This document shows positions 1 to 6,506 of a stretch of DNA of 16,596 nt, piece after piece. Each line of letters opens with the position of its first letter. The first letter of the stretch is position 1. Location of the stretch: positions 1 through 16,596 of the forward strand of contig VFLF01000691.1 of NCBI GenBank assembly GCA_009885185.1, read 5' to 3'. This stretch comes from Nitrosomonadales bacterium (GTDB lineage Bacteria > Pseudomonadota > Gammaproteobacteria > Burkholderiales > SG8-41). The position numbers and the translations under genes are program-made. The notes beneath the pieces are model-generated. The model was not told the DNA's origin. It ran no database searches and worked only from the letters and a program-made list of their open reading frames with translations.

Positions 1-6
1 TGTGAT

Positions 7-56
7 GCGGGCGGGAATGCCGGCTTAGGCTGGTAATCCCGCCCGCAACCATTTTT
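7..56 (+). terminator. Rho-independent terminator of an upstream gene
   Basis: Bases 7-24 pair with 29-46 around a TTAG tetraloop. The stem has 18 positions, with two G-U pairs and one A/A mismatch at 17/36, and its base is ten uninterrupted pairs of GCGGGCGGGA with TCCCGCCCGC. A T5 run at 52-56 lies five bases past the stem. This is the form of an intrinsic terminator for a plus-strand gene ending before the window. It also separates that gene from the racemase-like gene starting at 124. Confidence 0.7.
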
Positions 57-123
57 ATCCTACACACGTGGCTTGCCGCGATGCAAAATAGCGGAGCCAC
101 CCACCATTCACAGGAGAGGCCGC

Positions 124-939
124 TTGAAAATCATCGACATTCCGCCCTATCAACGTGCCGGCGTGAACTACGACCCCGCCGAGGGTCACTTCATGATGAA
201 GGATTTGATCGCCAGCATGCGCGCCAAGGGCCAGCTCGACGGTGTGGAAATCGACGTTGACGAGGGCGAACCCACGGCGCACGGCGCGGAGTCACGCGAC
301 GACACGGTGGTCACCAGTATCGCGGTGGGCATCGTCAACCGCATCAAGGCAGTATGCGCGCTGGGCAAGTACGACGCCGTGGTCACGCAGGCCGGCATCG
401 AGCCGGGATTTCTCGCGGCGAAAATGGCCTGCACGCTGCCGCTCGCCTACCCGGTGCATTCGGCGGTACACATGGCTTCAATGCTCGGCGAAAAATTCTG
501 CGTACTCACCACCACCGACGCGCAGGCGATGATCGTGCGGCGCAACGTACAGGCCTACGGCCTCAATCACAAGATGACCAGCGCACGCTACGTGTCACGC
601 TCGTCCACCTTCACCATGGCGCTGGTGCGCAAGTACCCGAAGGCGCAACGCAAGAACGCGCAAGAGGTGAAGGAGTTCGCCGGCGCCATCGTCAACCAGT
701 TCATTCGCGCCATCGAGGACGAAGGCGTCGATTCCGTCATCATCGGCTCGCCGCATCAGCAGTGTTTTCTGGATGAAGTCCGCGAGGGCCTGGACATCGC
801 GGGGTATCAGGAGATCAATCTCATCGGGGCGTTTCCGGCAGCGGTGGAAATGGCGCGCGCAATGGTGAATATGAAACTGTCGCAATCGCCGCGCGCGTAC
901 CCGAGTGATATGCTGAAAGCGAAACCGGCGTTCCGCTAG
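124..939 (+). CDS. Aspartate/glutamate/hydantoin racemase-fold family protein
   Basis: This is a cytoplasmic protein of 271 residues. Start: an AGGAGAGG ribosome site (112-119) sits four bases before a TTG at 124, giving an N-terminus MKIIDIPPYQR. An in-frame TTG at 73 has no such site. The two-half layout, with hydrophobic strands each followed by a glycine loop (VIGTPH-like IIGSPHQQC near 206-214 and DAVVTQAGIEPG at 84-95), fits the Asp/Glu/hydantoin racemase superfamily. Members of that family use two cysteines, one per half. The position matching the first cysteine appears to be Ala90. The second is Ser209, although a Cys lies five residues later at 214. It may therefore not be a classical two-base racemase; lyase-like or isomerase-like members with changed residues are known (maleate isomerase, arylmalonate decarboxylase). 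It lies four bases before a Bug binding-protein gene, so the pair is probably cotranscribed and may act on the transported acid. The exact substrate is unknown. Confidence 0.75.
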   Translation: MKIIDIPPYQRAGVNYDPAEGHFMMKDLIASMRAKGQLDGVEIDVDEGEPTAHGAESRDDTVVTSIAVGIVNRIKAVCALGKYDAVVTQAGIEPGFLAAKMACTLPLAYPVHSAVHMASMLGEKFCVLTTTDAQAMIVRRNVQAYGLNHKMTSARYVSRSSTFTMALVRKYPKAQRKNAQEVKEFAGAIVNQFIRAIEDEGVDSVIIGSPHQQCFLDEVREGLDIAGYQEINLIGAFPAAVEMARAMVNMKLSQSPRAYPSDMLKAKPAFR

Positions 940-943
940 GCCC

Positions 944-1888
944 ATGCGCTTCCTGTTCGTTGCGACCGTGATGGCGCTGTGCGCAGGGGCGGTGCATGCA
1001 CAAGGGTTTCCTTCCAAGCCCATCCGCATCGTCACCACCGTGCCGGGCGGCAGCCTCGACCTGACGGCGCGGCTAATTGCGCCGAAGCTCAGTGAGCGCC
1101 TGGGGCAGCAGGTTATTGTCGATAACCGCGGCGGGGTTACCTCCATGGAACTGGCGCCGCGTGCGGCGCCAGACGGCCACACGCTGTTGCTCGCCAGCGC
1201 GAGCCTGTGGCTTGCGGAGTTCCTGCGCGACAAGGTGGCGTGGGATGCGCTGCGCGACTTTGCGCCAATTTCCATGCTGGTGACTTCGCCCAATATCATC
1301 GTGGTGCATCCGTCGCTTCCGGTGCAATCCGTCAAAGAACTGGTCGCGCTGGCCAAGGCGCGCGCGGGAGAACTCAATTATTCGACCGGGCAATCCGGCG
1401 CCTCGGCGCATCTGGCAGGTGAATTGTTCCGGGCCATGGCGGGCGTGAACATCGTGCGCATCGCTTACAAAGGCCAAGGGCCGGCGATGCTGTCGCTGAT
1501 TACCGGCGAAGCGCAAATCAGTTTCCCGAACGCATCCACCGGCACGCCGTTTGTCAAAGCCGGCAAGGTCAGGGGCCTCGCGGTCACCACGCTGCAACCT
1601 TCGGCGCTGGCTCCTGGTTTGCCGACGGCGGCATCGTCGGGCCTGCCCGGTTATGAATCCAAAGCGATCCTTGGCCTGTTCGCCCCGGCGAAAACACCTG
1701 CCGCGATCATCGACCAACTGAATCAGGAAATTGTCCGCGCGCTGGGCGATGCCGATGTCAGGAAACGGCTTTTCGATACGGGGTCCGAAGTGGCCGCGGG
1801 CCCGTCGGCGGAATTGACAGCCGCGATGAAATCCGAAATGGCAACCACCGGCAAGCTGATTCGGCAAATGGGCATTCGCGCCGAGTAG
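944..1888 (+). CDS. Tripartite tricarboxylate transporter substrate-binding protein (Bug family)
   Basis: This is a periplasmic binding protein of 314 residues. The N-terminus has a Sec signal peptide: MRF, then a hydrophobic core at 4-16, with likely cleavage after VHA at residue 19. The mature protein opens with the Bug/TctC signature: FPSKPIRIVTTVPGGSLDLTAR at 22-43, then VIVDNRGG at 57-64, APDGHTLLLAS at 75-85, and later a YKGQGPA loop and SFPNAS. Bug proteins bind small carboxylic acids through loops around this PGG..D segment (Asp39 here). The gene starts four bases after the racemase-fold gene and is followed 31 bases later by a MaoC gene, suggesting one operon. No TctA or TctB membrane gene is nearby, so it is an orphan binding protein. 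The ligand cannot be read from the sequence. Confidence 0.93.
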   Translation: MRFLFVATVMALCAGAVHAQGFPSKPIRIVTTVPGGSLDLTARLIAPKLSERLGQQVIVDNRGGVTSMELAPRAAPDGHTLLLASASLWLAEFLRDKVAWDALRDFAPISMLVTSPNIIVVHPSLPVQSVKELVALAKARAGELNYSTGQSGASAHLAGELFRAMAGVNIVRIAYKGQGPAMLSLITGEAQISFPNASTGTPFVKAGKVRGLAVTTLQPSALAPGLPTAASSGLPGYESKAILGLFAPAKTPAAIIDQLNQEIVRALGDADVRKRLFDTGSEVAAGPSAELTAAMKSEMATTGKLIRQMGIRAE

Positions 1889-1919
1889 CGAACCGAAAGC
1901 GGCGACACTCCCCACCCAC

Positions 1920-2384
1920 ATGCAAAAACAAGCCGTCCTCGACGCCATGCGCCGCGACATCGGGAAAGAATCCGAACCCGGCGAATGGTTCGTCGTCACG
2001 CAAAAACTCATCGACGATTACGTGGACCTCACCGGCGAAACCGGCTGGATCCACACCGACGTCGAGCGCGCCAAACAATCCACGCTCGGCAACACCATCG
2101 CGCCCGGCAACATGGGCATCGCGATCCTGCCGAAACTGAGCCGCGCGATTTCGCCCTACAGCCGCTATCCGCGCAAGTATTCGCTGAATCAGGGTTGGGA
2201 CCGCATCCGTTTTTTGCAGCCGCTGCTGACAGGCTCGCGCATCCGCGCGCGCTCGAAGCTGCTGGCGATCGAAGAACGTCCTGACGGCTCGCTGCGCGTC
2301 GAAGTCGAATTCATCATCGAGGTGGAAGGCAGCGGCAAGCCATGGCTCACCGGCGTCAAGGTAGGGCGCTTTTACTTCGAGTAA
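1920..2384 (+). CDS. MaoC/NodN-like hot-dog fold dehydratase
   Basis: This is a cytoplasmic protein of 154 residues, the usual size of a single hot-dog domain. The segment 30-66 (LIDDYVDLTGETGWIHTD, then TIAPGNMGI) follows the MaoC/NodN pattern of FADATGDxxxxHxD and IAHG. MaoC (R)-specific enoyl-CoA hydratases use Asp and His five residues apart in this helix; here the pair is Glu40 and His45, and the following IAHG is IAPG (Pro62). The C-terminus (VEVEFIIEVEGSGKPWLTG) matches the last strands of the fold. The likely reaction is hydration or dehydration of an acyl-CoA or related thioester, but the Asp-to-Glu change makes activity uncertain. It lies 31 bases after the Bug gene and is probably the third gene of that operon. 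No strong ribosome site is visible before the ATG. Confidence 0.8.
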   Translation: MQKQAVLDAMRRDIGKESEPGEWFVVTQKLIDDYVDLTGETGWIHTDVERAKQSTLGNTIAPGNMGIAILPKLSRAISPYSRYPRKYSLNQGWDRIRFLQPLLTGSRIRARSKLLAIEERPDGSLRVEVEFIIEVEGSGKPWLTGVKVGRFYFE

Positions 2385-2565
2385 GCATTACGCTCTGCCT
2401 GGCAGACGACCTGGTTCGGGAGAAATTGCACGCGCATTGTGCACGCCCATTGCCGCGGCAAACGTGAGTCAACAATTACAGTAAATATTGTTTAAAAACA
2501 AATACTTATATATTTACGTCTTCTGCTATGCTGCGCTTACTGTCCAAACCCAAAAAAACATCCAC
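2385..2565 (+). promoter_or_regulatory. Intergenic leader with AT-rich promoter-like segment before the LOG gene
   Basis: The 181 bases between the MaoC and LOG genes contain a 12-base perfect palindrome TTGCCGCGGCAA at 2450-2461. They then become abruptly AT-rich at about 2470-2520, unlike the rest of the window. TTGTTT at 2488-2493 with TATTTA at 2511-2516 (17-base gap) is a plausible sigma-70 promoter. The same TTGTTT forms an inverted repeat with AAACAA (2496-2501) across two bases, which could be an operator. The promoter assignment is inference; the palindromes are directly visible. Confidence 0.4.
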
Positions 2566-3372
2566 ATGACCGATCTCATTCCCAAGGCTTACCGCAACGA
2601 AGGCTTCCTCAACAGCCGCGACGGGCGCGCGCTGCGCATACTCGCGGAGTATCTTGAGCCGAAAAGCCGCTTCGACCGTGAACACATCGACGACACCGTG
2701 GTGTTCATGGGCTCGGCGCGCACGCTGTCGCGCGAGCAGGCGGAGGCGGCGCTCAAAAAAGCAGAAGCCGATGGCACAGACCTCGACGCCGCACGCATGA
2801 AACTGAAAATGTCGGCCTACTACGAAGCCGCGCGCATGCTGGCGTACCGCATCACGCAATGGTCCAAGGGGCTCGACAGCATCGAAAAGCGCTTCGTCGT
2901 CTGCACCGGCGGCGGCCCCGGCATCATGGAGGCTGCTAACCGCGGCGCTTCGGAAGCACGCGGCGTGAATGTCGGCCTTACCATCTCGCTGCCGATGGAG
3001 GAATTCGACAACCCCTACATCACGCACGGGTTGGGATTTCACTTCCACTATTTTTTCATGCGCAAGTTCTGGTTTTACTATCTCGCCAAGGCAGTGATCG
3101 TGCTCCCCGGCGGCTATGGCACGCTTGATGAGTTGTTTGAACTGCTGACGCTGGTGCAAACGCGCAAGATGAAAAAGCCCATGCCGATTGTGCTGTTCGG
3201 CACCGAATACTGGCGCGAGGTGATCAACTTCGACGCGTTGGTAAAGCACGGCATGATTAACGCCGCCGATGTGTCGCTGGTGCATCGTACGGATTCGGTG
3301 GACGACGCGTACGATTACCTCGTCAAGCATCTAACCGAAGAGGCGCTGGGACGGCCTGGGGCAACAATGTAG
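2566..3372 (+). CDS. LOG family protein (nucleoside 5'-monophosphate phosphoribohydrolase / pyrimidine nucleosidase-like)
   Basis: This is a cytoplasmic protein of 268 residues with a Rossmann-like fold. The start is the ATG at 2566; an upstream in-frame TTG at 2488 would add 26 residues (IYVFCYAALT) encoded by the AT-rich promoter region and is unlikely. Diagnostic motifs are FMGSAR at 47-52, GGGPGIMEAANRGA at 115-128 and PGGYGTLDE at 181-189. The last is the family's PGGxGTxxE nucleotide-binding/catalytic signature. LOG proteins, long mis-annotated as lysine decarboxylases, release free base from nucleoside monophosphates; cytokinin-activating LOG and E. coli PpnN are members. The helical insertion between residues 55 and 110 is longer than in the shortest LOGs. 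It appears to be a single-gene unit: its own leader precedes it and a strong hairpin follows 17 bases after its stop. Confidence 0.9.
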   Translation: MTDLIPKAYRNEGFLNSRDGRALRILAEYLEPKSRFDREHIDDTVVFMGSARTLSREQAEAALKKAEADGTDLDAARMKLKMSAYYEAARMLAYRITQWSKGLDSIEKRFVVCTGGGPGIMEAANRGASEARGVNVGLTISLPMEEFDNPYITHGLGFHFHYFFMRKFWFYYLAKAVIVLPGGYGTLDELFELLTLVQTRKMKKPMPIVLFGTEYWREVINFDALVKHGMINAADVSLVHRTDSVDDAYDYLVKHLTEEALGRPGATM

Positions 3373-3984
3373 CGCCACCCACAAACGCGAAGCCCCGCGA
3401 CATGACAAATATCGTGGGGCTTCAGGGTTGCCACTTACCGTGGCCAGGTTTCGTCACGTCACCGTGACGCATGCCGGATTTTGGTTACCGGCGAGAACAA
3501 CAAGGTAGCACTGTAGGAAATGTCATCGATAGATCTGTCCTCGACTTCCGGCTGCACACGACGCCTGCTTCTCCCCGCGGGGATAACAGTGACGCACCAC
3601 GCGCCACACCTGTGCCCAAGCCCCGGCACGGAATGATCCTCGAACGTAGTGTCGAGGTGGTCACCACTCGTTCGCATCAGGCACACCCGCGACACTCCAC
3701 TACTGGGGCGCGCACAACAGCCAACTTGGAGCAGTAACCGTATCAGCCGATAGTTCGAAATCCATTCCGAGCCGAAATCTTGAAGCGCTTTTAGTTGACT
3801 CCTTTCGCGCGGTGTCGTCAAGCCCATTCAACAACTATTTGCAGGCGAGTGTGACTTATGTCAATAATTCTCATCTCACGCAGTGTGCGTTAATGCGCGG
3901 CATAAAGCTGAATGCCCGGATTAGACCCCTGTGCCCGCACTATTCAGACAAATATGTAATCACGCACTCAAGAAAGGATTCGCA
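3373..3984. other. 612-base stretch with no convincing gene
   Basis: Between the LOG and MBL genes no frame looks like a real protein. The longest candidates (about 3471-3737 plus; 3459-3827 minus) lack ribosome sites, have no recognisable motif and show erratic composition rich in Arg, Pro and Ser. Visible structure is the hairpin at 3389-3423, the inverted repeat CGTCAC-C-GTGACG (3457-3469) and a 12-base palindrome TCCCCGCGGGGA (3572-3583). It is less GC-rich toward 3830-3970. TTGCAG at 3839 with AATAAT at 3863 is a weak candidate promoter for the MBL gene. It may be decayed DNA, or an RNA gene I cannot recognise. Confidence 0.5.
3389..3423 (+). terminator. Hairpin after the LOG gene, probable terminator without T-tract
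   Basis: GAAGCCCCGCGA (3389-3400) pairs with TCGTGGGGCTTC (3412-3423), giving twelve base pairs with one G-U and an 11-base loop. It begins 17 bases after the LOG stop. The bases that follow (AGGGTTGCC) are not a T-run, so it may act as a weak terminator or an mRNA 3'-end stabiliser. A second small hairpin, GCCAC/GTGGC, follows at 3430-3444. Confidence 0.5.
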
Positions 3985-5055
3985 ATGAAAAACAATTGCT
4001 TATCGTTGTTCACCGTCGCGGTCGCCTGGATTGCATGCACGATCGCCCCCGCCCACGCCGCACCGTGCATGATCGTCACTCTCACCGGCACACAGGGCGG
4101 CCCGTCGGCCTATGGCGGCCTTGCGGGTGCGGGCACGCTGGTGCGCTACGGCGACGACAGCAACGGCTGCAATGCGGTGAATCTGCAATTCGACGCCGGG
4201 CGCGGCACCAGCATGCGGTTGTCGCAGATACCCGTGTTGCCGAACCAGATCAACGCGGTCTTTTTCACCCATCTGCATTCGGATCACGTCGATGGCCTTG
4301 CCGATCTGTTGCAGATACGCTGGCATTTCAACAGCAAGGGACCGAAGGTGGACATCGTGTGCAGCACCGATGCGCCCACCACAACAGCGGCCGCGAGCTA
4401 TGCGATGAGCTGCCAAAAGTTGGTGGCGCATATCGCCGACGCCTACATCCAATCCGGCGAAATCGCGCAGCGCGGCGCCGAAGACGCCACGCGCCTCGCG
4501 GGCGGACCCGCGGCACTTGCCAACGTGCAGACCTTCGAGCCGAAGGACGATGCACAAGTCGTGTGGACGCGAGGCGATGTGAAAGTCAGTGCCATCCGCT
4601 CCGCGCACATCGCAGGGCACGCCTCCTATCGCGTCGACACCCCCGCCGGCAGCGTAGTGGTCGGCGGCGACGCAGGCAATGACACGCCTGCGCCGCCGCG
4701 CGCCAGCTCCACCTCGGCGCAGGTTGAAAAACTCGCCAAGAGTACGGACATCATCGTGCATTCCGCGATACATCCGGTGATGGGGCCGGACAAAGACAGC
4801 GGTTTTCCCGCGCCGATTTATCACCGGCAGAGCACAGCCACGGATTTGGGCGCGATGGCGCAACGCGCGGGCGCAAAGCATCTGATGCTCACCCACCTGA
4901 TTCCGCCGCTGGGCGCGCGCCAGCAAGGCCCCTACAAAGTGCCGGGCGGCGCGCTCACTGAAGCGGATTACAAAAAGGCCGCCGAGGGCGGCGGCTTTAC
5001 GGGCAATACCGTGGTGGGGACGGATTTAGCCAGTGTTCGATTGCCAGAAAAATGA
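3985..5055 (+). CDS. Exported MBL-fold metallo-hydrolase (ribonuclease Z-like)
   Basis: This is a probable periplasmic hydrolase of 356 residues. Start: ATG at 3985 with AGAAAGGA (3971-3978) six bases before it; an upstream in-frame start at 3931 would bury the signal peptide. The signal peptide has MKN, a hydrophobic core at 6-20, and cleavage after APAHA (residue 25). The metal site is THLHSDH at 95-101, the HxHxDH motif. Further candidate ligands lie in SAHIAGHAS, in GGDAGND, and in THLIPP near the C-terminus. GAGTLVRYGDD and FDAGRGTSMRL before the motif match the RNase Z/arylsulfatase-like branch of the superfamily. Family members hydrolyse phosphodiesters, sulfate esters or lactones using two zinc ions. 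Being exported, this one is not a tRNA-processing RNase Z. A second exported MBL gene, broken by a frameshift, lies at 6507-7536 on the other strand. Confidence 0.88.
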   Translation: MKNNCLSLFTVAVAWIACTIAPAHAAPCMIVTLTGTQGGPSAYGGLAGAGTLVRYGDDSNGCNAVNLQFDAGRGTSMRLSQIPVLPNQINAVFFTHLHSDHVDGLADLLQIRWHFNSKGPKVDIVCSTDAPTTTAAASYAMSCQKLVAHIADAYIQSGEIAQRGAEDATRLAGGPAALANVQTFEPKDDAQVVWTRGDVKVSAIRSAHIAGHASYRVDTPAGSVVVGGDAGNDTPAPPRASSTSAQVEKLAKSTDIIVHSAIHPVMGPDKDSGFPAPIYHRQSTATDLGAMAQRAGAKHLMLTHLIPPLGARQQGPYKVPGGALTEADYKKAAEGGGFTGNTVVGTDLASVRLPEK

Positions 5056-5076
5056 GGTATCCGAACCACACCCGTC

Positions 5077-5096
5077 ATTCCCGCGCAAGTGGGAAT
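5077..5096. repeat. dRS3-like 20-base inverted repeat
   Basis: The sequence ATTCCCGCGCAAGTGGGAAT, 21 bases after the MBL stop, fits ATTCCC-N8-GGGAAT exactly. Folded, it makes eight pairs (one G-U) closed by a GCAA loop, a GNRA-type tetraloop. This form matches the neisserial dRS3 repeat and related intergenic repeats of Betaproteobacteria. Related copies occur at 13038-13063 and 13733-13811. There is no T-run directly after it, so a terminator role is only possible. Confidence 0.65.
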
Positions 5097-5215
5097 ATCG
5101 GAGCTGGTTTTACATGTTCTAATCGCGAGGGACGCCAAAAACCGACATGCACAGCAAACGATTTCGCGCACAATCAAAATTCCGGCTACCCGCCAAAACC
5201 CGTAAAGAAAAAAAC

Positions 5216-5536
5216 ATGAGCAAACCAGAACCGCTATTCCCGCCCTCCGCCCACTGTCCCGACTGCGGCAAGAAAATTCGCATCAAGTGGGCCTCTCCGC
5301 GCGAATTATCGAACGGCCTGAATGGACTGGGCCACATGAAATGCCTGCATTGCGGCGCCAACCATGTTCGCGCCGTCGGTCCTGAAGCAGCGATTCAGGA
5401 TGCATGCGGCGCCATCGCCGCGCAATATCACGCGGCCTGCGGCCATGATCACGGGCACGAAGGCCACGATCACAATCACGGCGTGGTGATCGTTCCCGGC
5501 AACGACCAGTTCGCTTATATAAAATTGCCGGGCTGA
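5216..5536 (+). CDS. Small metal-binding protein with two CxxC knuckles and a His-rich tail
   Basis: This is a protein of 106 residues of unknown function. The N-terminal part has CPDC (14-17) and CLHC (43-46), spaced as in a zinc ribbon, separated by a basic segment (KKIRIKW). Two more cysteines (64, 75) precede a histidine/aspartate-rich run at 77-89 (HDHGHEGHDHNHG), a composition seen in Zn, Ni or Co binding tails of metallochaperones and transporters. No signal peptide is present. I chose ATG 5216; an in-frame ATG at 5147 adds 23 basic residues and has no better ribosome site, and neither start has a strong one. A zinc-ribbon role in nucleic-acid binding or a metal storage/delivery role are both possible. 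It lies between an exported metallohydrolase and an amidohydrolase, both metal-dependent families, but a functional link is speculative. Confidence 0.65.
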   Translation: MSKPEPLFPPSAHCPDCGKKIRIKWASPRELSNGLNGLGHMKCLHCGANHVRAVGPEAAIQDACGAIAAQYHAACGHDHGHEGHDHNHGVVIVPGNDQFAYIKLPG

Positions 5537-5606
5537 AACCTTGCCATACGCCTGGCGTGATCTGTTGCAAACCCTTGAAACCACTTAACACAGAGGAGCT
5601 TCACCG

Positions 5607-6455
5607 ATGACAATTATCGATTCCCAAATTCACGCCTACGAGGCGAACACGCCAAAACGTCCCTGGAACAGCGTGCCGAATTGGCCGCCCAGCGCCACCG
5701 GCGACGAGACGGTGGCGGCAATGGACAAGCTCGGCATCGACGGCGCGATTTTCATCTCCGCTTTTTCGATCTATCGCTATGACGCGAGCTACGCGGTGGA
5801 AGTGCAACGCAAGCATCCCGGCCGCTTTGCCATCGTCAAGCCAGTCGATCCCGATAATCCGGCGGTGGACGATGTCGTCGCCGAGTGGAAAAAGCAGCCG
5901 GGCGCGGTCGGCATCCGCATCATGCTGACGCGGGATCCGGGCCGCGAACGGGCTTTCGATGATCCGGGCCTCGACCGCATTTGTCGCGCCGCCGTCAAAC
6001 ATGACTTTCCGGTCAACGTGCTGTTCTGGGGCAACGTGGACGCGGGCACGGCGCTGATCGACCGCCACCCCGACACGCGATTCATCATAGACCACATCGG
6101 CATCATGCAACCACGCACGCCACCCGCGCCGCCGCAGCCGTGGGCCGACCTGCCGAAAGTGCTCGACCTCGCCAAGCGCAAAAACGCCGTCATCAAAATC
6201 AGCGGCGCCTGCACGCTGTCACAAAAGCCGTATCCGTTTCCCGACATCTGGGATCCGCTGGCGCGCATTTTCGACGCATGGGGTTTCGAGCGCTGCCTGT
6301 GGGGCACCGACTGGACGCGCGCCTTCGCCGTCGTCAACTACGAGCAGGCCGTCGAACCGTTCCGCCTGACCGATCGCCTGACCGCGAGTGAACGCGCGAC
6401 GCTGATGGGCGGCGCCTGCGCCAAAGCCTACGGCTGGTCGCCGAAGAAAGGTTAG
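5607..6455 (+). CDS. Amidohydrolase family protein (TIM-barrel metal-dependent hydrolase)
   Basis: This is a cytoplasmic protein of 282 residues, the usual size of amidohydrolase_2 (PF04909) enzymes. An AGAGGAG ribosome site lies nine bases before the ATG. Motifs: IDSQIHAY at 4-10, where the classical DxHxH first metal motif is reduced to a single His9; FIIDHIG with Asp162-His163; and LWGTDW with Asp235, the usual catalytic/metal aspartate on strand 8. The PF04909 branch includes decarboxylases and lactone or amide hydrolases of aromatic and dicarboxylic acid breakdown (2-pyrone-4,6-dicarboxylate hydrolase is related), so the substrate is probably an organic acid derivative. The DSQxH form suggests mononuclear or no metal at the first site. 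It is the last plus-strand gene before a convergent minus-strand run, with a 51-base gap to the broken MBL gene. Confidence 0.88.
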   Translation: MTIIDSQIHAYEANTPKRPWNSVPNWPPSATGDETVAAMDKLGIDGAIFISAFSIYRYDASYAVEVQRKHPGRFAIVKPVDPDNPAVDDVVAEWKKQPGAVGIRIMLTRDPGRERAFDDPGLDRICRAAVKHDFPVNVLFWGNVDAGTALIDRHPDTRFIIDHIGIMQPRTPPAPPQPWADLPKVLDLAKRKNAVIKISGACTLSQKPYPFPDIWDPLARIFDAWGFERCLWGTDWTRAFAVVNYEQAVEPFRLTDRLTASERATLMGGACAKAYGWSPKKG

Positions 6456-6506
6456 CGGGGGATCCCGTCGGTTCTTGCCGGTTACTGCGTACTAAGTCGC
6501 CAGCAT

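Noticed and set aside
944..1000. Lipoprotein signal in the first Bug protein (Cys13)
   Set aside because: The residues before Cys13 (MAL) do not form a lipobox, whereas VHA at 17-19 is a good signal-peptidase I site.
1073..2011. Long open frame on the strand opposite the Bug and MaoC genes
   Set aside because: It is rich in Arg and Gly, matches the shadow of high-GC codons, and the plus-strand frames have clear family motifs.
3570..3592. Sequence resembling a type I-E CRISPR repeat (CTCCCCGCGGGGATAACAG)
   Set aside because: Only one copy exists, the internal loop of the true repeat is missing, and no second repeat at spacer distance or cas gene is present.
3459..3827. Open frames on both strands within the gene-free stretch
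   Set aside because: They lack ribosome sites and recognisable motifs, have odd composition, and overlap each other on opposite strands.
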